A stretch of DNA of 64,000 nt from Eurosta solidaginis (lineage: Eukaryota; Arthropoda; Insecta; Diptera; Tephritidae). Of this stretch, positions 1-11,629 are shown piece by piece. The notes below the pieces were generated by a model that was not told where the DNA came from, did not search any database, and saw only the letters and a program-made list of their open reading frames with translations. The stretch is taken from contig NC_090319.1 of assembly GCF_040869045.1 (NCBI RefSeq), positions 286,475,693 to 286,539,692 on the forward strand. Reading direction: 5' to 3'. Position 1 is the first letter of the stretch; each line of letters starts with the position of its first letter. The position numbers and the translations under genes were made by a program.

Positions 1-702
1 ACTCATCTTATCTTGGTATAAAAAATGGCCGAAATCCGCCTATAACCACGCCCACTTTTTCGATATCGAAAATTACGAAAAATTAAAAAGATGACATAAT
101 TCTATACCAAATACGAAAAAAGGGATGAAACATGGTAATTGGATTGGTTTATTGACGCAAAATATAACTGTAGAAAAAAACTTTGTAAAATGGGTGTCAC
201 ACCTACCATATTAAGTAGAAGAAAATGAAAAAGTTCTGCAGGGCGAAATCAAAAGCCCTTGGAATCTTGGCAGGAATACTGTTCGTAGTATTACATATAT
301 AAATAAATTAGCGGTACCCGACAGATGATGGTCTGGGTCATCCTGGTTCACATTTTGGTCAATATCTCGAAAACGCCTTCACATATACAACTAAGGGCTA
401 CTCCCTTTTAAAACCTTCATTAATACCTTTAATTTGATACCGATATCGTACAAACACATTCTAGAGTCAGCCCAGGTCCACCTTTATGGCGATATCCCTA
501 AATGGCGTCCACCTATAGAACTATGGCCCCCTTAAAATACTCTTTAATACCTTCCATTTGATACACATGTCATACAAACACATTCCAGGGTTACCCTAGG
601 TTCATTTTCCTACATGGTGATTTTCCCTTACTTTGTCTCCATAGCTCTCAACTGAGTATGTAATGTTCGGTTACGCCCGAACATAGCCTTCCTTAATTGT
701 TA
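1..702 (+). mobile_element. Family A element, 3' part (cut by window edge)
   Basis: The sequence matches other copies in this window (36,558-40,276, 40,803-43,232 and others). It contains phrases such as accacgcccactttttcgat and about two 130-bp units ending in tctagagtca. It ends with an inverted-repeat stretch (ctcaactgagtatgta), a hairpin (ttcggttacgcccgaa) and the tail ccttccttaattgtt. The 5' part lies outside the window. The layout (subterminal inverted repeat, internal tandem units, 3' hairpin, T-rich end) resembles non-autonomous Helentron/DINE-1-type elements, which is an inference. No coding capacity is seen. Confidence 0.75.
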
Positions 703-1599
703 TTATTATTATTATTAAGAGTCCTTCTCCAGATTCTCAGCTCCTTCGGCCCGAGAACACCTTAAAATGCCGATTAAATATTAGAAAGGTCCATGTATGA
801 TCCGATAAATCTAACGCTTTCACCATATATGGGGTTTTACCTAATAATTTCTGTAAACGCAACGTATTTTAAACCTACTAGGTACTTTACATCGCACCAG
901 GGTATTTAAATATCCCACGAATAACCGATTTGGTATCCATCTAATGACTTGCGTAACATTTTTTGCAGCGAAAATATTGCCCCATTGGTCAGTTTGACTC
1001 TTTGCTCTGTGTCAAAATGACTTAAAGGACTGATTTTCTTGATTGCTTACATAAGGTGGGCTGTAACTTGAAACCTAGCCATGAGAGCCCAACGCTAAGC
1101 CCTGAGGTCTCCGGCCACATATTCACTGTCACAAGTATGATAGCGGGAATCATACTGTGCCCATGTTTTGATGTATGCACCTTACCAACCCTTTCCGTCA
1201 CAATTTGTGAATAGCCCGCTGTGACTTCCCAATGAGTTGTTGGCTTTCAAAAGTGACTACGTTGCTATTACTTCTTCATATTGGGGTTGGTTGATTTGAT
1301 GTCATGGAATCTTTCACGTACTTGTCGGCCATACACAGCAATAGCTCATTGTAACCACGCACAATGTAGCTCCACCTTGAAGAGACGCAAAGTTCAGTTT
1401 CTCAAATATTATATATATTTCCTGGGTCGAACAATAGGCATACACCTCTGGATTTGGCGAAAAGCTTCAGAATCAACAACCTAAATTCATATTCCACCGT
1501 TAATTTTGCGGAGAGTCGAATAGGAGGTGACCTCTTTAAAACAAGTATCTAAAACTGTTTGATGCTGATAATAATCAGTTAGTTTCGATAAAAAGGGCG
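703..1599. other. Unassigned intergenic sequence
   Basis: A short (att)n run lies at about 699-716. The rest is AT-rich sequence with only short open frames of random length. I see no protein motif, RNA gene or repeat match to the rest of the window. Confidence 0.5.
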
Positions 1600-2059
1600 T
1601 GAGTAACAACTAATCGTGAAGTTCGATATGTAAACATACAGGTTTACGTCAAGAAAGCTAATGTTTTCAAGTTAGCTGAGCTCACCCATGAGTCGAAGTC
1701 AAAACACAACAGATGCAAATTTACTAGAAACAAATAATTCCGGGCTTATTGAGAAGAGCTTCGGGGTATAAACCGATACCGTTAAATTATTGTTTTACTT
1801 CAACTTATTATCGACAGGGAATTATCGAGTTATTGGTTTGTTATCGCTCAGTCATCCGATTCTTATAAGTTTCTTCTCAGCTTTTTATCGGCGGGTTACA
1901 GATGTGTCATCGGTTCAAAATTTATATTTTATGGGTAACGCACCGATAAAATATTGGCAACATTCTGACGCGGAATGTTCGATATCAAATCGATAAATTG
2001 ATAATTGTTCGATATTAAATGGATAACAATGACAAAACGATAACATTTTGATAGCATAT
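1600..2059 (+). repeat. Family C repeat, left part (ATCGATAA-rich)
   Basis: From about 1,790 the sequence is a degenerate series of ttatcga / cgataa words spaced roughly 10-25 bp apart. It is preceded at 1,720-1,755 by a stretch (acaaataattccgggcttat) that recurs inverted at 20,400-20,440 beside the second ATCGATAA-rich block, so this is a dispersed element rather than a local satellite. The right part resumes at 4,436, so the element was split by the piggyBac-like insertion. Confidence 0.6.
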
Positions 2060-2319
2060 CCCTTCACGGTGCCGTGTTGCAGTTCTGCAACATAATTTTC
2101 AATTTACTTTATTTTCCTTCATGTAGTTATAATTGCAGTCATTTATATATGTTGCACATCTGCAAAGTTTTTCTTTGGAATTACTTCAGGCTTCATCGCC
2201 AAAGTAACTGTAGAAATTGTAAAATTATATAACTGTTGTACTAATGCAACAAAGTGCTAGTACAGATGAGAAATACTATATATTTCAGTGAAAATTTTTT
2301 CGGGATTATCTCACTTAGA

Positions 2320-2735
2320 ATGTCGGCGAGACGATTGAATTCCGCTAAAATAAAAAAGTTTTGGAAGATCTGGACAGTTCCCATGATGAAAGGTTGCCAA
2401 ACGATGACAACCTTGGAGATCCAGGCTATATTGAGGATAGAGCCACGGAGGAAAGCGAAAGTGAAGTTACACATTGTGAAAATGAAAATGCCGAATGCTA
2501 TGATAGCGCTCCAGTTTTGGTCAGAGTCAAATCATTGAAAACTTTGTCGCAGCACGTACCACCACAGCCAATACGTCAAGACCAACTCAGTCATTGGCCT
2601 TCTTGGACGACGAATCGTATGCGATGCAAGTATCCAAAGTGCACCGGATATACACAAACGACTTGCAAAAAATGTGGAGTATCGCTCTGTTACAACAAAA
2701 CCAACAATTGCTTCACAGATTTCAATTTGAAATAA
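2320..2735 (+). pseudogene. piggyBac transposase remnant (N-terminus joined to C-terminal zinc ribbon)
   Basis: An ATG at 2,320 opens MSARRLNSAKI. A frame change near 2,355 leads into an acidic stretch (EDLDSSHDERLPNDDNLG) like the acidic N-terminus of piggyBac-derived transposases. The reading then runs directly into a cysteine-rich end with C-x4-C, C-x2-C, LC and CF spacing (RCKYPKC, CKKCGVSLC, NNCFTDFN), which matches the C-terminal zinc-binding ribbon of the family. The roughly 400-residue catalytic core with its three aspartates is absent. The product could not transpose by itself. It might still be a short zinc-ribbon peptide, but I see no sign of selection. Confidence 0.65.
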
Positions 2736-2756
2736 TTTTCATGCTATCCGTTGTAT

Positions 2757-4036
2757 CCTTTTTATAACTTTCATGAACATGAAATTGTATATTAACTTTG
2801 GTCCGATGTTTTCAACGTTGAGAAATGTAGAAGATAGACTCACCATTAAGTATACCGAATTGATCAGGGCAACGAACTGAGTTGATATAGCCATGTCCGT
2901 CTGTCCGTCCGTCTGTCTGTTTGAACGCAAACTAGTCCCTCAAATTTTGAGATATCTCAATGAAATTTGGCACAAGGGTGTATTTTTGTATTATATTAGA
3001 CATTTGTCGGATCTGGTAGGACCACTATAACATATATCTCCCATACAACCGATCGTTCAGATAAGACGATTTTGGTCATTGCTGCCGCAATTTAAAAAGT
3101 ATAAACGTGAAACTTGGTGATATATATTCTAATATATCATAGAAGATATCCCGTAAAACTCATTTCGATCGGAGCTATATATAATATATATCCCATACAA
3201 CCGATCGTTCAGATAGAAAGATTTTTGGCCATTTCTCCCTTAATTTTCAATTTAAAAACGTTAAACTTGGTGATATTTATTCTAATATATCATAGAAGAT
3301 TTTATGAAAAAATCATTTCGATCGGAGCTATATATAATATATATCCCATACAACCGATCGTTCAAATAGAAAGATTTTTGGCCATTTCTCCCTTAATTTC
3401 CAATATAAAAACTTTAAACTTGGTGACATTTATTTTAATATATCATAGAAGATTTAATGAAAAAATCATTTCGAACGGAGCTATATATAATATATATCCC
3501 ATACAACCGATCTTTCAGATAGACAGATTTTTAGCCATTTCTCGCTTAATTTCCAATATAAAAACTTTAAACTTGGTGACATTTATTCCAATATATCATA
3601 GAAGATTTCCTGAAAAAATCACTTTGATCGGAGATATATGTATATAGTATATACCTATCCCATACAACCGATCGTTCAGATAGAAAGATTTTTGGACATT
3701 TCGCACTTAGTTTTCAATATAAAAACGTGAAACTTGGTGGTATATATTCTAATATATCATAGAAGATTTCCCGTAAAAATCATTTCGATCGGAGCTGTAT
3801 ATAATATATATCCCATACAACCGATTGTTCAGATAAGGGGGTTTTTTGCAATTTTTTATTTTATATTTATCTTAAAAATCGTTTAGGTATGTACATCTGT
3901 TCACTATATATTTCTTACCTTATACATCCGATTATTTGGAGATTACGAACGAGATAAGATTATTGTTCAGCCCCATTCATGAAAGGTATGAAGTCTTCGG
4001 CACAGCCGAAGACAGTCCCGTCCTTACTTATTTTTA
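2757..4036 (+). mobile_element. Family B element with 152-bp tandem units, nested in piggyBac relic
   Basis: It starts at ttttataactttcatgaaca, carries a (GTCY)n run at 2,893-2,925 and then tandem units of 152-153 bp. It ends with the hairpin cttcggcacagccgaag and the tail gtccttactt. The same design in inverse orientation occurs at 58,188-60,381. (GTCY)n-bearing dipteran elements have been described as mini-me. Assignment to the Helentron/DINE-like group is an inference from architecture. No coding capacity. Confidence 0.7.
3040..3880 (+). repeat. 152-bp tandem array (about 5.5 units)
   Basis: The word ccatacaaccgatcgttcag recurs at steps of 152, 153, 153, 161 and 153 bp. Each unit also holds a TA-rich stretch (atataatatatatccc) and a gatttttggccatttct segment. 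The unit is the reverse complement of the one at 58,480-60,060. A long open frame across 3,114-3,647 is an artefact of a period divisible by three. Confidence 0.85.
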
Positions 4037-4435
4037 CTCAACTTACCGTTGTTGCAGATATGCAACATAACATTTTTTTCAAAAATAAATAAAGTTTTTT
4101 AATTAAATATGTATTTCTTCTGCGACCTATTAATTCTTATAGAACATAATTTGTGAAAACTTGCACGGCTAAATAAGCAGTTGCTGATAACTATTAAAAT
4201 TGAACTCATATATCCCCTGAAGACGTTCTCCGAAGGAGATTGAAGTATATGGGAAAAAACAAAAAACGTTGTGTTTTTTAATACAACTGACCTCGAGCCA
4301 GTTTTCACAAATTATGTATGTTCTATAAAGTTTTTTAAAATATCAAAAGACGTCAAAACAAATGTTTTTAGTTTTGAGATTTCCCATCAAAAAAACCTAC
4401 TTTTACAAAAAATGATGTTATTGCGCTGTGAAGGG

Positions 4436-4925
4436 ATATCGATAAATTTTCGATAAATAATCGACACATTTTCAGCAATAAATCGATAACTTTCGATTGC
4501 AAAACCGATAATACGTCAATGAGAAATGTATAACACGTTCATAACCCATCGATGACAAACCGATTACTCATCTATAAATAACCGTTTTACTATGGTAACA
4601 CATTGATAATACACCGACCAAATACAGTTATGGCTATTTTTTGATAATAAATAAATTTTGGTAACTGCGATAAATAATCGGTAACTTTTCAATAGTAAAT
4701 CGATAATTTTTTGACAAAAATCTATAACTCATCGGTAAAAAATCGGGAACTCATTGATAACCTTTGTTATCGATAGTAAATTTATAAAACGGCGATAAGA
4801 TAACATCATATAACAAACATAGCTCATCGATAAGAAACAGTTAACGCGCCCAAAGTCGTTGATAGCAAACCGTTACACTTCGCTAAAAACTTGATAACAG
4901 GCCTTCCGAGTTCGGTTCTGGCAGC
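4436..4925 (+). repeat. Family C repeat, right part
   Basis: This is the continuation of the ATCGATAA-rich repeat after the piggyBac-like insertion, with many cgataa, cgataac and ttatcgat words. The pattern fades at about 4,900. Confidence 0.6.
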
Positions 4926-6829
4926 TCCAGCATGAACGCACCTTAAAGCTTGTCAATTATCCTCCATCAAAAAGAGGCCACAAATTTATTACAAAAATGA
5001 CACATGGTACTAAACTAACACACGAACTTAACCAACCTAAAGCGCTAGCTTAAATTGCAAAAGTCATGAAATGAAAATGTAATATGCAGTTTTTACTATG
5101 CAAAATGCACTTTATTAGCCCTAAAATGGCTATTCAATTTCCATTTTTTTCATAAGTTCGTGATCACTTGCAAAATTACATGAGTTCCCGGGGTACGTAA
5201 GCAATTTGCAATTTATCTGGGTTGTTATCTATTCATTTATGCCATTATTTACAAACACATATTCAAAAGACTCATACACTTGCACACACACACATACACA
5301 AATTTATGCACGTGAATGTTTTGGTCTAGCACTCTTTATGACAAAAAACTGCAAACATGCTACAAAAATGATTTAATGCATTGCTTTTGTGTTTGATATT
5401 ATTTCGTTTATTCTCGTACATACACACATAAACAAATAGGGATTTCACATTCATATCTGTACTCATACAGGTAAATACATTTCATGTGACATATTAACAA
5501 TGTACCCACTGTTATTGTTGCATGTTTGCATATACATAACTGATTTTATTTGTTGCTGTGTTTATGCTATCATACAATAACGGCAATTGATATTCATATT
5601 TGTGCACACAGACACAAACATATACATTTTATCTTGTCAACTACGCTCAAACCCTTTTGGTGCAAGCATTGCCTTTCTAAACTGCCGCATAAACTCGTAG
5701 AATCCGCAAAGGTGCGTGCGTGTATGTGTGTATGTATAAATTTGCCAATAGCTACTAACCAGCAAAAAATGGTAGATTGTAAGCAATAAGGAAGACATTA
5801 GCAGGGCTGCATGCTCTGTTAATAGCAGGGCAAATAAAGTACTTGCGTGACTGCTGAAAGGTTAGATAGATAGGAGGGAGAAAGATAAAGAATGTAACGC
5901 AAAAGCGGAGAGAAACCCTATAAGGCTCGTTTTGTCTGGTGAATTCCATCGTACTAAGTTATATCTAGCTACACCAAAGGCCCTTTGCTACACGGTTCAT
6001 TGGTTGGGTAGTGAGGAGGCCAACGTTGGGCACCACCCTAATATAACTCCTTGATCAAGGGCGCAAAATTGTAGCCGGTAGGCAAAGTAGGATTTCGCCT
6101 AAGGCTTATTGGTGGCCGGGTTCTCGCCACCTTATATGATCCACAGCCCCGAACAACAAAAACCAAAACTTCATGGCCAAATAAGGAAGGCATATCCTCC
6201 CGGAAAAGAGATCAAGAAACAAACGCCATCAATTTCTCTTACTCGTGAGGTAAGACCAACCGTGCACTGAATTCGGCAAACGAAGCCAAAGTAAAGTTCT
6301 AGAACCACCTCGATGTAGTACATTTTATCGCTTGTTTGTGCATTACGCTATCAGCGTCGTTACACAAATGTGCAAATGAAATTGCCCTCTGGTTGAGAGC
6401 TGGGTTTGCGACCCGCCATAAAATTTGTTCAAAGATCACGGAAAAGACATCCTTTGAAGAGATTGCGATTTCAGAGCATATACCAAGTTGGAGTCTTTGT
6501 GAAGGAAAAAGCTGCCAAGAGACGAGATGGCCGAAAGATGAAAATAATAACAATAAAATATGTGAAATTCAGTCGGTAAATTCAGCCACCTAATGGGTGA
6601 GGCTGATCTACTTCGCAGATGCTCGGGTGCTCTCGCACCTGCTATCTAAAGGCAAAAATCCACCCGTCGGAATGCATGAGCAGTGGGAACCGCACATCTA
6701 AAGAAAGAAATTCGATGCCGGTGATAACTACAAAACACCTGGAACAATGAAGAATGCGGCGCTGCAACCGAAAAAAAGAAATTTGCATACTGGGCTAAGT
6801 TGAGACCATTCACCCATTCATTGATTGGC
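4926..6829. other. Unassigned sequence with CA/TA-rich simple repeats
   Basis: Short cacaca and catacacac runs lie at 5,280-5,300 and 5,420-5,440. At 5,990-6,150 a moderately GC-rich stretch (gaggccaacgttgggcacca) looks like retroposon debris, but I cannot place it. Open frames are short and show no domain. Confidence 0.4.
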
Positions 6830-7205
6830 GCTTAAACAGTTTTGGCCCTCCAACAAGGCGCGCCAGTCGCTTCTTCGCTCTGCTAACTGGTGCCAATTGG
6901 TCACACCAAGCGAGTTTAAATTGTTTTACACCTGGTCCATTCAGCGGAGTGGGGGCCGCCCTCTTCCTCTGCTTCCATAGGCGGGTTCCGATAAAAAGAT
7001 TTTCTTAGCTGGGCGTCATCATCCGTTAGCATAACATGGCCTAGCCAGCGAGGCCGCTGCGTTGAAATTCGCTGGACTATGTTAATGCATGCGCAAAAGG
7101 TCGTACAGCTCATCAATACATCTTCTTCGGTATTCGCCATCGCCAACGCGTAGAGGTTCGTAAATCTTCCGAAGAACCTTTTTCTCGAACACTCCAAGTG
7201 ATAAG
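6830..7205 (-). pseudogene. LINE ORF2 C-terminal fragment
   Basis: Minus-strand translation gives IVQRISTQRPRWLGHVM, then an acidic DDD stretch, then after frame breaks a segment reading roughly PIGT-S-QSEEATGAPCW. The RxRWLGHV signature followed by a C-terminal W-R-rich tail is typical of the end of LINE reverse-transcriptase polyproteins (RTE/CR1-like group; exact clade not determined). Stops and frameshifts make it non-functional. The tail matches the plus-strand fragment at 44,580-44,740. Confidence 0.65.
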
Positions 7206-7239
7206 TCTTCTTAGGTTGTAAAAGGTAGAAGCAGGAAAG

Positions 7240-7755
7240 CGTGAGAAAAACTTAAAAAACCAACAGGAAAGGCGCACGAAGATCGCCAAAAAATACGTCG
7301 AAAGGTTTCAAGCCCGGTGTGAAATCCTGAAACAATAAAAATGTGGATCTAGTAACTGATATATAGATATGGCTTAGATTATAAAGGCAACACCTATCTG
7401 CTTTTCCAAAAAGAGGACACGACGAAATACCGATGGAAAATGCTAAGCCTGAGCCCACAATCGAGGTCCACGGAGTTAAAAAGAAGGTACGAATAGCAGT
7501 AACTAATATACATATATACAAAAAAACCAACAAAGCCGCAGGAGATAATGGCTTGACTGCGGACCTATTCACACGCGGCCGCGTGAGTAAGGCGCATTCG
7601 TCAACTGTTGTGAAAAATATGGTCAGGCGAGCGCATGTCGGACAATCGGAATTTTAAGGCTCTCTGTCCAATCCTCAATTAAGGAAAACCGCGCCATCTT
7701 TCGCAGAATTATGCTTCTTCGCTTCGCGTATAAGGTCCTGCCAAGCATATTATAC
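7240..7755 (+). pseudogene. LINE reverse transcriptase N-terminal fragment
   Basis: At 7,433-7,600 the frame contains EPTIEVHGVKKK and NKAAGDNGLTADLF, which matches the 'NNKAAGxDGxxAE' motif at the start of LINE reverse transcriptase. At 7,655-7,745 a broken frame reads LCPILN then NYA-SL-AYKVL-like pieces, the next conserved block. No catalytic YxDD block is present. It lies opposite in strand to the C-terminal fragment just upstream, so the two are inverted pieces or separate insertions. Confidence 0.6.
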
Positions 7756-7778
7756 TGATTGGATTTGTCGATTTTAAA

Positions 7779-8141
7779 GCGCCCGCCGTAGTGTGGTGGT
7801 AGCGTGCTCCGCCTACTGCACCGAATATCCTTGGTTCACGCCACAGGCAAAGCAACATCTTTAGAAATGAACTTTTTTCATTTAGATACTTCACAATTTT
7901 TCTAAGCGTGGTCAGACCTCGCAGTGATTTGGCAAGCACTGCGAGTGTATTTCTGCCATAAAAAGCTTCTCAGTGAAATTCGTCTACTTGCAGGTGCCGT
8001 TGGGAGTCGGCATTAAACATGTAGGTCCCGTCCCGCCTATTTGTAGGAAAAATTAAAAGCAGCACAACGCAAATTGGAAGAGAAGCTCGGCCTAACTTCT
8101 CTTCGGAGGTTATCGCGGCTTATATTTATTTATTTATTTTG
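7779..8141 (+). mobile_element. tRNA-derived SINE, near full length
   Basis: The head (gccgtagtgtggtggtagcg, then tccttggttcacgcca) has tRNA-like A-box and B-box spacing. The body includes gtgtatttctgcc, cattaaacatgtaggtcccg and cggaggttatcgcg, and the tail is (attt)n. The same family occurs at least nine more times here. RNA polymerase III promotion is expected for such SINEs. Identification rests on recurrence plus box-like motifs. Confidence 0.75.
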
Positions 8142-9316
8142 ATAGCGCCAAGAGGAGCTGAATTTATCTGAATTTAGTTTCCTTCTCTTTCCCGAACTTA
8201 ATGAGGTTTCAGACAAGTCTTTTGACCAAATGAAATAAGCATTATATAAGGTTAAAATTTTTTTTAGTACAGGACGTGTGCGTGTAAATCCACTATTCAA
8301 ATACAATGTAATGCATTTATGCGGAAGCATGACAGCAATAGCAGCAACAACCACAATGGAGTCCATAGCAAATGTAGTAAAACAGGTGGTTTGTTGGGTT
8401 TAGCCGTGGCACTGGATCGTATGAGTTACATGAAATTTCACCACATGTAAAACATGCACGTGGTGTGCTTGTTTGTGTGCGTGTATGTGCTACGTATTTG
8501 CATTTTCATACATACATACACATGTATATGGTTATGTGTGTAAGCCGATGCTACCAGCACCCACTGTGAATAGGTTAAATAATTGCAATAACAATTTTGA
8601 TTGATGGCATGACTTTGCTTGGTTGACAGAAAACAATTTTTCATCCACTTCTAACATTTAGAAGATGTGATATCAATATTTTTGCATTCTTTCTTTCTTT
8701 TATTTTTTCACCTGGTCTTTTATACGAGTGTAATTTTTATAAATTAGTTGCATGCATTTGGTTTGACAGTAAAAAATTTTGTTTATTGAGATTCTTTGGA
8801 AATTTCGAATTCGAATTGGTTGAAAGGTGTTGTCAGAAGGATTTAAGCAGCAAAAAGAAAGAGTTGAAGAATGTTTTATTACTGATATGTAATGTCGTTC
8901 TCTTTTCTGAAAATAATGTCGCCCTGTCGATTGTTCTCAGCTCTCTTGTGAGTTTGTGTGTTCCTTTCACAAAATATTTTCAACTGAATTAGAAAAGGAG
9001 TATCAATGCCTACAAATAGAGCAAATTTGCATATCGCCAGGTGACCTAGTTCAAAAATTATAAGTTAGCAGTGCAACACTGGGGCGGCATTTTTTGCTGA
9101 AAAGAAAATGCTATAAAATAAAATGTTTAAAAATTTCTAGTACGCGCAAACAGGAGCTTTGAAATTTATGCAGATGATGATAGTTTGTCAACTCGTATTA
9201 AAACTGAGAAATCGAATATTTTGTCGTTTTTGCAGTTATGGCTCGATATGCAGTGGGAGTTCATCTATTATAATCTATTTATTAGATTCCATGAATAACG
9301 CATAGCAATACAAAAA
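8142..9316. other. Unassigned sequence with a shared repeat at 8,880-9,025
   Basis: The stretch 8,460-8,560 is a degenerate (TG)n/(catacata)n region. The 8,880-9,025 segment (gaaaataatgtcgccctgtc) is the inverse of 47,735-47,870 with similar spacing, indicating an unnamed dispersed repeat. No coding evidence. Confidence 0.45.
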
Positions 9317-10163
9317 ATGTAAGGCGCGATAACCTCCCAAGAGATTTTGGGCCGAGCTTCTCTTCCAAATTTCGTCGTACTCCTTTTAGTTTTTCCTACA
9401 ATTTGGCGGGACGGGACCTACTTGTTTTATGCTGACTCCGAACGGTATCTGCATGGCAGATGAGTTTTCACAGTGAAGCTTTTCATCGCACTGCCGAGGG
9501 GCGATCGGAGGTGTTTAAACGGAGGAGACGTGGTGGTGATCGTGGTGGTTGATTTGTGTGTGTGTCCGTGGATGTGAGGGAGTTCAAACCCCACCTCACA
9601 CTAGGCGGCCGGTCCGGAGTAGGTGGATACTCAACCGGAAGTGGCTTCGGCTGCGTAAGTCATACCAAGACTTTAAAGTGGTACCACGGGGAACAGATGG
9701 CCCGCGGAGATCGCTCCGTTTCTGTTCATTGAGGTAGGCCCCTTTAGGAGCATCGTGGTGGCTGTGGTTGATATTCGAATGCGGTAAGAGTTGGTCAGCT
9801 CGAATGTGGAGTTACATTGCAACCGGGTGCCATGACCCATAGAATGGAAGAGGTGTTAGATAGGCCTCCAACCCCACCAAGGTGATGATGTGTTCACTCA
9901 CACTATCGATTGGTACCAAGGTAAGCGAGCCTTGGGGCTGGTCAGACCTGCTTTGACCGGTGTACTTGGTGCATACGTGAGGTTAGGTCCTCGAAGACAG
10001 GTACTCACGATAAACCTACACTCGCTGCCGAGGGGCGACCCTGCCTAGAAAAATTTTCTTCTAATTTAAAGAACTAGTTTCTAAAAATTTGCTTTGCCCG
10101 AAGCATGAACCCAGGATCTTCGGTGCGATAGGAGGAGCACGCTACCATCACACCACGGTGGCC
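9317..10163 (-). mobile_element. SINE copy interrupted by a 520-bp insertion
   Basis: The minus-strand SINE runs from its 3' end (aaggcgcgataacctc, 9,321) to the word ctgccgaggggcga at 9,504. It resumes at 10,025 with the same 14 bases and ends at its tRNA-like head (caccacggtggcc, 10,163). The repeated 14 bases are the target duplication of the inserted sequence. Confidence 0.8.
9505..10024 (+). mobile_element. 520-bp retroposon-like insertion flanked by 14-bp target duplication
   Basis: The insert is bounded by perfect 14-bp direct repeats (9,491-9,504 and 10,025-10,038). It is GC-richer than its surroundings. Near its left end it holds gggagttcaaaccccacctc, which contains a B-box-like GTTCAAACC, with a GTGGTGGTTG word 45 bp earlier. 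It has no poly-A tail on the plus strand. I recognise no coding region. It may be a SINE of a different family, or a small LINE derivative. Confidence 0.65.
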
Positions 10164-11255
10164 AGTGCGCAGTAAAGCCGAGAATATTTAAAAAATCTTT
10201 GATATGTGACCTCAATCGATCTTTTTCAAAATTCACGTGGTGTTTCAGAATTTCAGCAAAGAATTCCCATCAAATTTCCTACCATAAATTCAAATGAAAA
10301 TACTTTTTGTAAGCTTTTATTTAGTTTCACTTGGCTGTTGTCTGTAATCAAATCTTGCAAGTTAAATTTGATACACTTCCCGGTGTCCGATTGAGCTGAA
10401 ATTTTGCACGTATGTATAACTCCGATGACAGTGCAATATTACTGTGCGAGAATTCGATAAATTAATCGGTAACAGAGTTATCGGTAAACATTTGTGCTCG
10501 CAAACATAAAAGCCTAAGTCGCAGGTAACTTCGCTTTGTTTGTGTATACAAAGAACGTAGAAGTTAGGCTGTTATCGCTAAATGTTGCATACTTTTCTGC
10601 GCACTTGATTTTGTTTTACAGATTTTTGGCGATGGAATTTTAGCTTACCGAAAGCTGGAATTTTATTTTAAAACAGATTAAACCCACAGAGCAGAGATCT
10701 GCAATGAGTAGTTGTAAACTGAACGCGACATAGGCAAAGTCACAATAAAATATGATTTTAAGTTAGTTAACACTGTTTGACACAATTCTATATGTGCTCT
10801 CTGTCAAAAATGCTTCAACTAACTTAGTCACATTTTATTTCGATGATGAATATGCCCCAATATATTCCGATCATGATATAACAAATCGTGTACTCATACT
10901 CAGTCGGGTTATTTAAACGAAGCGATTCGTGTCAGTAATTTGGTTGAGAGTCTTTTTCATCCTGACAACGCGTTAGCGTTGAAAGCGAAAGATCTGACAA
11001 CCGAAGAGGATGATATCCGAAGTGAAGCCACTTTTGGAAAACACATACGATATGTTTTCTCTAAAATCTGTATATTCATATGTATGTATATATGTTTTTA
11101 ACGTTTTGTTGATGCAAGAACACGTGAACATGTGTATGCACATATATACAAATTCATTTGAATTAGTAGAACAAAGCATAGTGCGCATTCCAAAAGCAAA
11201 ACTGCTGGCGAAGCTGATTAGTGATAACTTCTTGGAACGCACAGTTTCAACTTTA
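10164..11255. other. Unassigned sequence with imperfect hairpins
   Basis: The stretch 10,745-10,845 forms an imperfect inverted repeat (aaaatatgattttaagttag against ctaacttagtcacatttta). The plus frame near 11,160-11,260 reads IPKAKLLAKLISDNFLER, which resembles a minus-strand peptide near 11,700. No family is recognised. Confidence 0.4.
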
Positions 11256-11629
11256 CGACAAATAAAAAAAAAAAAACTGTAAGGCGCGATAACCTCCGAA
11301 GAGATCTAAGGCCGAGCTTCTCTTCCAATTTGCGTCGTGCTCCTCTTGATTTTCCCTACAAATTGGCCGGACGGGAGCTACATGTTTTATGCCGACTCCG
11401 AATGGCATCTGCAAGGCATACGAGTTTTCACTGAGAGCTTTTCATGGCAGAAATACACTCGGAGCGCTTGCCAAACCCTGCCGAGGGGCGTCCCCGCTTA
11501 TAAAAGTTTTCTTCTAATTGAAAAACCTTATTTCTAAAATTTTGGTGTTGCTTTGCCTGGGGTGTGAACCCAGGGCATACGGTGTGGTAGACTGAGCACG
11601 CTACCATCACACCACGGTGGCCGACAAAT
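11256..11629 (-). mobile_element. tRNA-derived SINE, full length, 8-bp duplication
   Basis: On the minus strand the head is at 11,600-11,621 and the T-rich 3' end is near 11,264-11,275. The flanking 8-bp direct repeat cgacaaat occurs at 11,256-11,263 and 11,622-11,629. The internal words (gaggggcg, cagggcatacgg) match the other family copies. Confidence 0.8.

Larger units (their letters stand above)
2056..4439 (+). mobile_element. piggyBac-like transposon relic with 4-bp ATAT duplication
   Basis: The element begins CCCTTCACGGTGC at 2,060 and ends with the inverted counterpart (GTGAAGGG at 4,428-4,435). The direct repeat ATAT lies immediately outside on both sides (2,056-2,059 and 4,436-4,439). 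The CCC start and 4-bp duplication fit piggyBac-type elements, although their usual target is TTAA. A cysteine-rich C-terminal fragment typical of piggyBac transposases lies inside at 2,361-2,735. A family B element sits inside at about 2,757-4,036. Without it the element would be about 1.1 kb, too short for a full transposase, so it is an internally deleted copy. Confidence 0.65.

Noticed and set aside
3114..3647. 177-codon open frame
   Set aside because: It spans the 152-153-bp tandem units and repeats the same ~51-residue peptide. The 153-bp period keeps the frame open by chance.
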